Positions 32,875 to 44,500 of a stretch of DNA of 64,000 nt are shown piece by piece. Numbering within the stretch: position 1 is the first letter of the stretch; each line of letters starts with the position of its first letter. The notes under the pieces were generated by a model. That model searched no databases. It was not told the origin of the DNA and worked only from the letters and a program-made list of their open reading frames with translations. The position numbers were made by a program, and so were the translations under genes. The DNA comes from Gnetum montanum. Lineage: Eukaryota > Streptophyta > Gnetopsida > Gnetales > Gnetaceae. The stretch is taken from positions 909,315 through 973,314 of the forward strand of contig MNCI01029492.1 of NCBI GenBank assembly GCA_015680685.1. Direction: 5' to 3'.

Positions 32875-33261
32875 GGGTTAGGGTTCACGTGAAGTGTGGA
32901 TCAGGTGCCACATGGCAAAGGGGGTAGTTAAGGCTACGTTGACCCCAGCTATGCTCTCACTGGAGCAACTGGTGCTATGCTATAGTGTGCTCCAATGGAC
33001 CCTAAGGAACTATTGGATTGTGACTACGCTACCAAGGCTACATGTGCCAGAGTTGAAAAGATCGTAATGTACCTACAAATAGTGCAATTTGGATGCTGTG
33101 CTCTCTTCTCTTTTTAGTGGGATCAAGCATAGGTACAATTTTGGGACAAATGAGAGGTGCAAAGGGAATGCAAGTTGCTGATCTTACTTGCCAGAGAAGT
33201 GTTGGAGCTAAGATGAAGGTTGGTGTTGGGCTCTGAAAGCTTTTGGAGGTTTTTTTGCATT

Positions 33262-33717
33262 GCTACGCTAGCTACGCTTTGGAGCATAACCCAACAGTTA
33301 GGCAAATTCTACAAAATTGAAGTCCAGTGTTAGCTATGCTAACTATGCTTTGGAGTGTAGTAGGGAAAGTGAGAGCATAGCGCTGACACTTAGAAAAAAT
33401 TGGCAAAACTTACAACCTTCATTTGGGCTACATTAGCTACGCTCTGGAGTGTAGTAGGAAGGGTAACTTCAAGAGTTAGAAAATTTGCCAAAATGTCCTC
33501 TCCATGTTGAGATAGCTTGATGGCTTCTGGATTGACACTTAGGCAAATTGGCCACTAAAGTGCATGTGACGTTGGCTACGCTCTAGAGCATAGCAAGGAG
33601 AATGAGATCATAGCACAACACTTAGAAAAAAATTTGCAATTGTTGTTGACACTTAGAAAATTTTGCAAATTTCATTCTGTGTTGAATGCTACGCTGACTA
33701 CGCTATGGAGTGTATTC
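33262..33717. repeat. Palindrome cluster in U3 of the 3' LTR
   Basis: At least five versions of GCTACGCTCTAGAGCGTAGC are present (33,262; 33,331; 33,428; 33,574; 33,688), separated by ACACTTAGAAAAAATT-type spacers. Variants differ mostly at the CpG: GCGTAG, GCATAG, GTGTAG. Confidence 0.85.
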
Positions 33718-35424
33718 CCAGTAGTGGAAGCATGGGCCAAATAGTTAGAAAAAATTTAGCTTGTGTTGACACTTAGATAAATTCGTAGTCGAGGTGCTAG
33801 GGCCCGAATTTGGTGGTGTTTCATTGGCTCCTCTTTGTCAACATTTAGAGAAGTGGCCTAAGAGATGTTGACAAAGAACTTGAAACACCACAGTAAACTT
33901 CGCACCAACATTGGTCATTAATACTTGATCGGAGGGATTCTTTGTCGAGCTTGAGAGTGCTAAAGGTAATGATATGTTGAAGGTAATGGATATAAGGAAT
34001 TGGCTTGGGATAGCAGGGGAAGGAGTGAGGTGCAACTAGTGTATCATGGTGCAAGATGCGGAGTCATCACAACTAACCATGATCATGGTGCTAAGGTGTC
34101 TTGTGGCCAAAATGATAACCTCTCGTCAAAATGCTTGTGAGAGAGCCATTGTCCATAGCATCGAAATGGCTTACCCCTAACATGTTGACCTCTTGTTGAA
34201 GTGCTTATGAGAAGGCCAATGCTAATTTAGGGATGGACCAATTGTGAAATTGCAGCTTTGCTAGACTTTGCTTGGGGACATGTTTTATCCATTTAGGGTT
34301 GGATCGATTGTGAAATGCTAGTTGCAAGATGCTTATCATTGAGTGGATTGTGTGCCACTTGATGGGCTTTGCTTAGAGGAAACCATGTTGTGCTTGTAGG
34401 ACAAGTGTTTCCTCCCTGGGATGAGTTACGTTACATCTGCTTGGACTTTGACTAGCCCACAAAGGCTTCCCATGGGACAAGTTGTGTTACATCCATTATG
34501 GGTTCTACGGTCGACTGAAAGAAGGGTGCCATGTGCATTAGAGAAGCTTGTAGGGAAGACAAGAAAATATAAGGTAAAGGGGGTACATGCAAATAGGCTA
34601 TAATGGGGTAATATGGATGTACACTTTCAAGTGACTTGGTGAGTCCAACTAGGCACATTGGAGTAATGTGGTAACTTTCTATTGTGATGAAACGCATCTC
34701 TGAACGACCACCTTTGAGGCTTCATTATGCAAACGTAATGCAGAGAAGATAAGAAAACAACCACACAACATGAGATAAGAGCAAACTGCTGGTTGCGAAG
34801 GTGCTGCAAGTGTTGTGAGTGCTAGACCAATTGCAAGAGCTTGCCAAAGCAGGAAGGCCAATGTAGGTGCTAGATCTAGAAGGTTGCAGAAGCTCCAACA
34901 GCCACATCAGAAGCAAGCACCCCAAGGAGGCTAGCAAGGTGGTTGAGGGTGATGGCATTGTAGGTGCTCAAGACTCCACACCAAGGATAGAAACTTGGAA
35001 ACTTAGCAAGATGGTGAAAAGCTAGGACATCGAATGTGTTTCCAAGCTAGGGCAATGGTGAGGGCTGGAAGATGGTAGCAAGATGGCTAGGCTATACTAC
35101 TACTGGTACTCCAGCGGGTGGTGTTGACTGTGAGAGCTCTAACTAATAATGAAATACCCAAGGTCGGTAATGCTATTAGTGTAGTTTGAGTGTGGTACAA
35201 TTGGCGATGGTGGCGATAGCTTTGGAAGGTCAACAAAATGTAAGGGGCAATAACATTACAAATGTTCTAGAGGCCTCTTTCATAACGATGTGAACTCTAT
35301 TTGGAATTGCAATGCCCTGCCTCGCCCTACCCATGAGGGGTGGACAGATGATGAAGGATCAAAAGTATTCACGCTTACTTGTCCAAAAAATTGTGTGTCT
35401 TAAGGCATGCATGTTAAACTGCGA

Positions 35425-35790
35425 ACCCAATTTAAGGTCCTGGTAGATTGTAGGCTATGCTAGTTTAAGGTCCTAGTAGATCATGAACCTAGTTTAAGGT
35501 CTTGGCAGACTGTGATGTGCTAGTTTATAGTCCTAGTAGACTATTGTGTGCTATTTTAATATTATAGTGGATGGTGAACATTGTGCCAGTTTAACGTCAT
35601 GACACAAGGATGGGCTATGCCAATTTATAGTCATAGTGAACTTGCTATGTTAGTTTAACATCGTAGTTGACGAGTGTGCTATGGATGCGAGTTTAACGTC
35701 ATAGTCCAAGGATGTGCTATGCCAGTTTATAGTCATAGTGGACTTGCTATTCCAGTTTAACATCATCGTGGATGCTCACTTACATTGCTT
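35425..35790 (+). repeat. AGTTTAAGGTCATAG minisatellite, array 1
   Basis: About ten units of 30-45 bp, each with A(G/A)TTTA(A/T)(G/C)GTC(C/A)TAGT(A/G)GA followed by a variable tail such as TGTGCTATGC. It lies between integrase and the 3' LTR. Confidence 0.8.
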
Positions 35791-35813
35791 TGTCATTGAT
35801 GCAGCATTGCGTA

Positions 35814-36690
35814 CTAAGCATAGTACGACTTTATATACGAATGGTTGATCAGATTAGCAAACTCATTGCCATCTAGATCAATAAGCTTGAATGCTCCATT
35901 ATCATAGGGCTTGGTAACCAAGAAAGGCCCTTCCCAGTTGGCTGAGAATTTATCCATGGGTTCACAAATGACCTTGAGGACTAAGTCCCCTCTCTTTATT
36001 GGGCATTGAAGTTGATTGTGGTGGTGCTTTTGCCATTGCTTTTCTTGATACCATTTGATGTGATCAAGTGTCTGCATGTGCTCCTCCTCTATAGAGTCAA
36101 GGTTAATGATTCTCAACTCATTGTTCTAAGCCTCATCAATGAAGCTCAAGAGGATCACGTGGAGTAATGGAACCTGCAATTCAAGAGACAAAATCCCTTT
36201 AGATCCAAATATAAGACTATATGACATCTTACCTGTTGTTGTTCTGCGTGTTGTGCGATAGGCCCATAGTGTGTAGACTAGCTACTTGTGCCATCTCCAT
36301 TTGCTACTACTGAGTATCTTCTTCTGAAGGTTAAAGATGATCTTGTTTATAGCCTCTGCTTGGCCATTTGCCCACAAGTACTATGGCGACAAAAAAGAAT
36401 GCTTAATGCCAAGGCATTTGCAAAAGGCTTTGGTTTTTGTATTGCTAAACTGTGGCTTGTTGTCTATGACTATAGTCATGTGTAGACCAAATGAGGTCAC
36501 TATGTTGTCAAGGATGAATTTGCAAACCTGTTGCAATGTTTTCTTCCTAAGAGAAATAAATTCAATCCACTTGATAAAGTATTTAGTTGTGGTTATGATG
36601 AAGCTATGCCCTACAGAAGACCTAGGCATGATAGGTCCTATGATATCTAACCCCTAATGTTGGAATGGCCATGTGATTCGCATGGTGTGC
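35814..36690 (-). pseudogene. Integrase of the 19.6-kb element, broken, catalytic triad still visible
   Basis: Reading leftward from 36,665: GLDIIGPIMPRSSVGHSFII (first Asp), KYFIKWIEFISL, TIVIDNKPQFSN (second Asp), and after a break ANGQAEAINK (Glu). A further open stretch, 36,116-35,814, gives the C-terminus with GDLVLKVICEPMDKFSANW and EGPFLV, the chromodomain-less end typical of Tat integrases, finishing at a TAG. At least two stops interrupt it. Confidence 0.8.
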
Positions 36691-37169
36691 AATTCAGTAG
36701 GTGGTACATGCATTAAGTTGTCATGTTGTTGATACATGTTGCACATCTTGACCTTGGAAATGCAATTGTGCTCCATGTAAGGCCAATAGTAGCCTAAGCG
36801 TCTAATTTTTGATGCTAGTCCTAGGTACTATGTGACCTTCGCATAGTCCCTTGTGGACTTGATCAACAATCATTTATGCTTCGTTGTCACTAACATAGGT
36901 TAGCAGTATTCCATCGTAGGATTTATGAAAAAGTGTGTTGTTACCTACAAGGATGTACTGTTGTGACCATTTTTGCATTGCATCCTTTTGGGTAGTGATT
37001 AGATGTTGCGGAGGCTCACCCTATTGAAGGTATGCCTTAATGTCATTGTACCATTCTTGTGCGTGAGTTGTGCCTATTGTAGCTATGGATGCAATGTCTA
37101 TTATTTGTGTAATAGACTTGGTGCATTTTTCTACTAAGGTAGGCAAGACATGAAACATGTTAGGTGCAA
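36691..37169 (-). pseudogene. Connection between second RNase H and integrase
   Basis: Weak coding character on the minus strand: a MEHNCISKVKMCNMYQQ-like zinc-region trace near 36,780-36,730 and WPYM-like text resembling the integrase HHCC region. Too broken for a firm call. Confidence 0.35.
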
Positions 37170-37500
37170 TGCTTAAGGCTAATGTGGCTAATGCATTAGT
37201 GATGGCATTCTAGTTATGGAGAATCTGTTAGATATCTGCGATTGCAAATTGTTTGGGCAAGTGCTTTGCCAAGTCGCAGTAAGGTTGTAAATGTTGTGCT
37301 TTACAAGCGTAAACCTTTGTGACTTGGTTAACGACTAATTGCGAGTCACCTCGGATCACTAGGTTTTGAATTCCTAGGTCGTGGACTACTAAGATGCCTC
37401 TAAGAAGACCTTTGTACTATGCTATGTTGTTGGTGCAAGGGAATGCAAAGTGATAAGCAAAGGGTTAGATATCCTCATAGGGAAACATGATTACGGCAAC
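37170..37500 (-). pseudogene. Second (archaeal-type) RNase H domain
   Basis: Minus strand reads FPCTNNIA, stop, YKGLLRGILVVHDLGIQNL, VIRGDSQLVVNQVTKVYACK. The T-N-N-x-A-E-Y and G-D-S-Q-L-V-V-N-Q-V motifs define the aRNH domain that Tat-lineage gypsy elements acquired. The Glu of A-E-Y is a TAG stop here, next to a retained Asp. Confidence 0.7.
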
Positions 37501-37504
37501 GACA

Positions 37505-39150
37505 CTACCCCCTTAAGTGTAAAATTGCCTCCAAGTTGGTAGGCACTTGACTTATGTTGCTAACATGCTCATTTGGAAATTTCGGATCTATCATTGCTTG
37601 GTTGTTTATTGGCAAAGTTGTGAGTTGTGTAGCTATTGCTTGACCTTTAGTTGATGCTTGTGCTATGTAGTGCAAGTCAAACTCCATGATTATTACTTTC
37701 CATTGTGTAATTCGACTACTTTCGTAAATGTTCACGATGATTACTCGAAGTACATTGCTCTTATAGATGATGTTTACCTGACTACGGAAAAGATAGTGGC
37801 TTCAATTCTTAACCGCAAAGACTAAGGAAAGGTAGGTCTTTTTCACATCATTGTATTTTGCTTCATGAGCTAGTAACACATGGCTTAGGTAGTATACAAG
37901 GACCTCTGAGCCATCGTCTTGCTTTTGGTAGAGTAGAGAAGTGATGGATGTGTTAGAGGTTGCAAGGTAGATGTAGAATGGTTTGTCTCCTTGTGGAGGG
38001 TAAATTGTAGGGAGTTGAGCTAGCTCCTATTTAAGGTTGTCAAATGCCTCTTGGCATTGAGCCATCCACTCAAAGTAGATTCCCTTTTTGAGTAAATGTT
38101 GCATGGACTGCAACTTTCAGTTAGTGACTCGATAAATCTACAAATGAATTACAATCTGCCTTGTAGCTCCTTAAGGTTAGCCAATAGTGCTAGGTTGATG
38201 ATGGCCTTAACCTTATCGGGGTCTATGCATATGCCTACTTCTGATACTATGAAACCTAGCATGTGACCTGTTTTGACATTGAAGACACATTTTTTAAGAT
38301 TTAATCTAAGGTCATGTCTTAGGCACCATTTGAGTATGTGATTTAAGTCATATACAAGGTTATGTGTCATTTTGGAGTTAACTGCTATGTTATCAACATA
38401 ATCATTGAGCAAATCTAGTAAGTAATTACTAAAAATGTATGTCATAGCACATTGATAGGTTGCACCTACATTTTTTAGTTTGAAAGGCATCATTTTGTAG
38501 CAAAACATACCCCAAGGAATCATGAAGGTAGTACTAAGCTGGTGCTTTGGGTTGATCTGAATTTGGTTATAACTAGAGAACTCGTCCATAAAGAACAACA
38601 AAGCATGACATGGTATAGTATTGACCAGTTGATCAATACTAGGCAATGGAAAGTCTTCTTTAATGGTCACCTTGTTTAGGTCCTAAAAGTCTATGCAAAT
38701 GCGTATGTTTTCATTTTTCTTGGGTACAACCATGATGTTGGAGATCCAATTTGCATAGTCAACGGCTTGGATGAAACCAACTTTGTAAAGTTTGGTGATT
38801 TCATCACAGACTGCCAACACCACCATAGGCCTAACCTTGCAGGCTTTCTACTTAACTAGTTTTATGCGAGGATCGAGGATTATATTGTGCTGCACTATGT
38901 GAGGATCTAGGCTTGGCATGTCTTCATAAGACGATGCAAATGACTTGATATTGTTAGTGAGGACTTTAGTAATGCTCTATGTGTGTTGAGGCTCTAACAA
39001 GGAACTAAGTTTCAATGTTTTCACCTCACCACCAAGTGTTGTTATAAGGACTTTCACGAGGGAATCCATAGTGACATCACCTACCTCTAGATCTGGAGCT
39101 TTGACTAGATGGTCTAGCCAATCTAGCTGTGCCTTTATGGATGCTACATG
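37505..39150 (-). pseudogene. Reverse transcriptase and first RNase H of the 19.6-kb element
   Basis: From 39,000 leftward: DPRIKLV, VGFIQAVDYANWISNIMVV, ENIRICIDF, then the open stretch 38,670-38,149 with DFPLPSIDQLVN, MMPFKLKNVGATYQ and DYVDNIAVNSK. The catalytic Y-V-D-D is Y-V-D-N, so the second Asp is lost (a G-to-A change). LNLKKCVFNVKTGHMLGFIV follows. RNase H is degraded, but SRITQWKVIIMEFDLHYI and KGQAIATQL near 37,735-37,505 mark its end. The frame is mostly open, better preserved than the integrase. Confidence 0.8.
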
Positions 39151-39429
39151 TTCATCATAAGCTATGGGCTCAATTTTTAGGCATTCAGTATTGATGTATC
39201 ACGTGAGATTCTCATGAGGCCTGGTAAGGACCAGAGGTGAATGAGGATGCTTGCACGTGCTCATGATGCAATTCTGTCAAGTATCTTGCAAAACAACTAG
39301 AAAGAACGTCAAGTTGCACCTGTCTCAAATGCAGTGAAAATGCATAAACTAAAGTAATGCAATGAGAATTTACCTAAGTATACATATGTGTATTTGTAGA
39401 AGCAAGTATGCGGGTTGATTTTGGGCCTC

Positions 39430-39535
39430 AGCAAGCCACAATTTACTAGTTTAAGGTCATAGCACATCGTGGCTTGCCCGTTTAAGGTCATAGCGGACCA
39501 TGGCTTGCTAATTTAAGGTCATAAAAAACCATGGC
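39430..39535 (+). repeat. AGTTTAAGGTCATAG minisatellite, array 2
   Basis: Three units of about 31 bp, (A/C)GTTTAAGGTCATAGCGGA plus CCATGGCTTGC. Confidence 0.8.
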
Positions 39536-39768
39536 TTATTCAAATTGTGTTGATTTAGGAAAGGTTGGGAGCCCTTGGAACATGGAGTTAGGTTGGGCAT
39601 TCATTGGGCAATCCAGAAGAATTCAGAAAATTTTCTAAGTCTGGGAACCTCTAGAAAAAGTGCAAAAAATTTCTAACTTTGGTTGCTATGCTCAAGAAAA
39701 AATTGAAAAATTTTCCTAAGTGTGGGACACTGTCTTGGTAGGTGGTGCATTTAATTACCTCAGGAGGG

Positions 39769-39775
39769 TATATAT
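39769..39775 (+). promoter_or_regulatory. Candidate TATA box for the antisense gene
   Basis: GGAGGGTATATATGCACG, about 115 bp before an ATG-rich open stretch at 39,884. It faces the same way as the embedded ORF. No other support. Confidence 0.3.
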
Positions 39776-40882
39776 GCACGTTTCACCTAGGTTAGACTAT
39801 CATTTTCCAAAATGAAAATGAGAAGTTATAGAGCGTAGCATGATTGGAGTAAAGAGTAGTAGCTAGAGCATAGCGATCAAAGCATGACAACCAACATGAT
39901 GCATCAAAGTGAATGTCAGCACCTTGGGCTCATCAACATGGATAAAGGAGAGAAAGTGTTGAGACATCTACCTTCGGCATGTGTGGAGAAATGGAGAGAG
40001 TCATCATCTGCCAGGTGCCCTGATATGCTCTACCCTTGCACAGGTTTCTTTGTACTTCCCTTGTTTTGCCTTGTGTTAGGGTTTTGGGCTTTGGGGCGGC
40101 CTACCTTGGCAGGAATCACCACCACCGTGGCCATGATGGTTGTCGTAGCTAGGGAGAGAGGGTGCGCTTGTGGGTAATGAAGGTTTTACTTACGTATTTT
40201 ATTTTGTATTTTGTGCATGCACTGCATGGGCATAGGTGATTAGGTTTCATGGCTATGTGAGGCAAGGGTTTCATCATTTTTTTGTTTTGCACTGTGTGGG
40301 GCATGGGGGAATTAGCAAAAATGAGGGCTTTGTCGCCATGGCCAGGGCAAGGGGAAAAGGGTAAAAATGAGGGCTTTGTGGCCATGGCCATGAAGACCAT
40401 GACCTAGGCATGAGGGTTTGTGGAACCCCCTCTCATCCCTCCTCCTTCCTTTTTTTTCTCTGATGCATATGATAGAGGGATTGGGGTTTAGAGACAGCCC
40501 TAGGGTTGATGAAAAGGAAAAAGGAGAGGCCATAGGCCACATGACATGAGGGAAGAAGGAGATCTTTTTTGTTCCATGTTTTTGGACTTAAGGCTAGGGC
40601 AGGGTGAACAACATGGCTACAATGGTGACGATTGTGATGGCGAAGTAAGGGGCAAGGAGAGCCGTGATAGGCCATAGCCATGGCAAGTGCCTCAGTGCAC
40701 AATGTTAGAGCATAACGGGGCTGGGTGGCATCATGAAGGGGGCATGGTGCCTAGGGTGAAGGCGCAACGTGATGGTGGGAGTGGCAATTAGTTTTTTTAA
40801 ATATTTTTTTAAGAATTTTTTCTATGATCGTTATGGGGCTACGTGCCACATCGTTGGAATTTTTTTCATGTTTTGGAGGCTA

Positions 40883-40995
40883 CACTCCCTAGAGCATAGC
40901 TGATAGTTAAAAAAAAGAGGTTCATGATTTTGGGGGTTATGCTCCCTAGGGAGCATAGTTAATAGTTAGAAAAATCTTTTGTCATTTTCCTGGGT
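40883..40995. repeat. Palindromes of the LTR type inside the insert
   Basis: ATGCTCCCTAGGGAGCAT (40,939-40,956) is a perfect 18-bp palindrome. GGCTACACTCCCTAGAGCAT and GGTTATGCTCCTGGGGAG flank it. These are variants of the LTR word GCTACGCTCTAGAGCGTAGC and are also followed by AGTTAGAAAAA-type spacers. Confidence 0.75.
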
Positions 40996-41501
40996 TATGC
41001 TCCTGGGGAGGGGTAACCTAAAGTTAGAATTTTTTTTGTGGACACCCTAGGTTATGCTACTTGGAGTTAGAAAAAATTTGAAAAACTTGCCAGATGCAAT
41101 AATAAAATGTCAAATGTGAAGAATACTGAGTGCGAGAATGCAAAGGGCTAGAATGCTACTTGTGAAACAAAAATGAGACATGTACCAAAGCTTTGCCAAA
41201 ATGCTAAACTTGCAAACCAAACATGGAAAACATGCTAAAACATGCTAGCGGAGACAATGCACAACATACGAATGTAAAGTAAAATGTCAATGCTATGTTA
41301 ATGTTGTACCCTAGTGAGCACCAAGCATGTCAAATGTGTGTATCGATGTCCTATGCCCAAGGGCCCATAGTAGGATCCTAAGGATATATTTTCTATTAAA
41401 TCATGTTACTCTATGTTAACTTTACTAATTTTTCTAAGTGTAATGTAATGTATTTTTGTGCATCCAATGTATACTAATGCTTTCTTTTGTTGCTTTTGCA
41501 G

Positions 41502-44500
41502 TTGTAGAGTATTGTTGAAGTCAATACTCATCATGGTGGAGCTCATTTGCATCCACTACTATATGAGCAAGCCCATTCCAAACATGCCTGCACTAGACAC
41601 ACAGTTGGGTCACCAGGTAATATGGTTCTGACCAGGAGCATGCGAGTTCCTAAAATTTTTGCTCCAACACTTCAGTGTGATGATGTGGTTTCACTTAGGG
41701 GTGAAAATTGTTGGTATCATTATGGAGACATTTTTTCTTGGGGCAAACTGGAGCATTCTAAGGTTCATGTCCAATGATCCCATTGTTGGTGATGGTAGAG
41801 TAGGAGATTTAGGCCAAGGCCCTAGGGACATTAGGAGTTTGTCCAGGATTTGGCAAATGCCAGAGTTCAGTTGTTATAGCAAGAGAAACACTCTCTTTGT
41901 TGCTTGGTGTGTGCATACCCTATTTCAGAACCCTGGACTGTGTGCTGTGCAGGAGGGTAAGTATCCCTATGATTCTTGCATTATTCATTTGGCTATCGTC
42001 TCATACTAAGGTGCTAACAGCTCATGTTTGTTACCAGGTTTAGTGTTAGTGAGCATGACCTACATGATGAGGGGGCCCTAAACATGACCTGCATAGCCCT
42101 GCAGGAATTTTCAACCTATAAGAGCATTCGTGTGGGGGGTGATTGGGTAGACTGGATTTGACTTGGTGAAGTACCCTCATTAGTATTCGAAGGCCTACAA
42201 GAGGTGTCGAACCCATGGATGGTTGGTTGTAGAGTGGATGGATGGTGTACCTAGCATTGAGGAGGCATCGGTTCCACCACCACCATCATGCACACCTTTT
42301 GTCTCGTGTAAGCAGTTTATCGCTTTGCTCTTATGCATTTTCTACCTTGCCTTTTTGCATGATGCTAATGTTGTTTTCCTTACCTATATTGCAGTTGTAA
42401 TTACTTCGAGAGAGGTTACAGTGGGAGCTATGGGTTGCACTGATGCTACCCTCATCATGAAATATGGTGATGTTGAGGGTGCATAGCATTAGTTGTTCCA
42501 CAAGGCCCCAACGGAGTTGACTAATAGGCTTACATGGGCTAGGTTGATGAACCTCTTATTGGCCCTTAGCCTAGGCATCTTGATGGCCAAAATGGTCACT
42601 ATTATTAATTCCTTTAGCGAAAATGCTCATCACTTTGTCATGTAGGTATGTGGTGTGAAGGTGGTCTTGGACCTCACTAATGAATTCTTCGCAGACCTCT
42701 TTGGCCTTCCCTCTGATGGCCCATTGGTCATTAACGAGACCAACAAAGAGGTGGACCACTAAGGCAATGTTGAGGAGTGGCTAGGAACTTCTCGATCTCA
42801 CAAAGGGATACTTGTTAAGAATGTGTAGGTGCCTATGGTCTATGAACTTCACCCTCTTTTCCATGTCCATGCATTTTCAAAGTTGCTCTCCTAAGGAAAA
42901 ATCCTTGGGGTGGAGCAAGCTTGAGTGATGAGGGAAGTGCTAGAGGAGGGCACAAGGTACAAATAGGCTTCTCACCTTGTCAATGGTCTACATGCCAAGA
43001 TCTTCAAATTGCGCTACAATCTCTAGGCAAGGTCGCACGTCCACTTCACATTTTTCATAAGATGCCTGCAAAGATTTGCAAAGTTATTGGTGGTTTGCAA
43101 GGACAAACAATGGGTGGTGTAGGATTGCACATAGCTCTCGAAGCCATGGATCAAGCACCTATTTTCTACCACGTGAGTGCAATACCCCCTAAAGATGATT
43201 GGTGATTCATTTTCCGTAATGACTAAAGGTCCTTTAGGGTGATCTCACTACTTGCATGATATTGTAGCTGAGCCCCCACTGGTTGGTACCAAGAATGTGG
43301 CCAGGCTAGAGCATTACATTACTATGATGGTAGAATCATCTAAAACAAAGATTAAGAGGCCATGTCTCAGAGAGGAGCCTACATGGGAGGTCAAAAAAGT
43401 GAATGGCAAGAAGATCTACTGGAATTTTTTATGACTTCTGCATGGATGTTGCAGGTTAGTATGAGTTATTGGATGCATTTTTATGTGTTTATATCTTTAT
43501 GTTTTTTATGTTATGCTATATTATACTAAGTTGTTATGCTAAGTGTTAAAATGCTAACCTTGACATGTATGTAGATTGTTGGGATTAGGTGAGAGGGTTG
43601 CAAGAGGAATGGTAAAAATAGTAGCAAAGGAGGTCCCTCCTCAGATTGAGGAGGGATAGGCACAAGAGAAAGAGCTGTGTGAGGTTGCAGAAGTCTTCCA
43701 ACAGTTGGAGGAGGAGGGACTACTTCATCTTGATTGGGGTGATTTTGACAACCTCTTTGATGGTGTGCAACTGTGTGATTCCCCTACTCTTACACCTAAG
43801 GGTTTGCTAGGTATGCGCTTTGTGTTGTCATCTGTTACTGCTCTCTTTCTACTCTTGCATCTTTGGCTATTTGATTATTACTAAATATGTTATTGCATCG
43901 TAGCCGTAGAGATACCTACTAGTGGTCCAGCATCCACCTATACCTACTGCATGGAGCCATCGGTAGAGGTGCCCAACAAGTTTGTTTTCATGGAAGGTTT
44001 GGTTGAGGACATGGTGGATCACCTATAGTAGGTGGATCTCAAGCTTGGTATGGTTACGATGTTGCTTTGCTTGTCTTGCTATACTAATTTAACACTTAGT
44101 TTGTGGCTAATGCTATTTTTCTTGTCGTATGCCAATAGGTTCTAAGTTTCGTTGGGATTTGAGTAGGGTGGCTAGGGTGGATGATGTCCCTGAGTTTTCT
44201 CCTAAGGTGGAGCAAGTGTCGTACCGCATGTATGAGGTGGTGAATAAGTGCATGCTTTCATGTGAAAAAGCATTATGGGTTTACAGGAACACTAACGAGT
44301 ACCTATGAAAAAGGGTACATGAGCTCCAGGATAGGGCGGTGAGCCAGGACACCAAAATGGGGGACTTGCAGTCCCATTATGATTTTCTTATGGCTCATAG
44401 ATGAGGTGATAGTACCTGGCGAATAGCCAAGATTGATTATGCTAGGTACTAGTCAGTAATACAGGGCAAGAATAGGGCCACTAGAGAGATCATTGAGCAG

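Larger units (their letters stand above)
32146..33823 (-). repeat. 3' LTR of the 19.6-kb element
   Basis: In plus coordinates it starts TGTAGCGATC and ends GGTGGTGTTTCA. It is collinear with 50,042-51,721 throughout, with length differing by 2 bp. Confidence 0.9.
39151..41501 (+). other. Left part of the insert: second minisatellite, candidate antisense promoter, palindromes
   Basis: Holds array 2 (39,430-39,535), TATATAT at 39,769-39,775, an open stretch on the plus strand (39,884-40,177), a G-rich part with a 47-bp tandem duplication (about 40,317-40,410), and the palindrome group at 40,883-40,995. No transposase or pol domain is seen. Confidence 0.45.

Noticed and set aside
40149-40702. 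Overlapping His/Ser/Pro-rich minus-strand open frames
   Set aside because: They result from the repeated GGCCATGGCC and G-rich composition of the plus strand; no domain and no conservation between overlapping frames.
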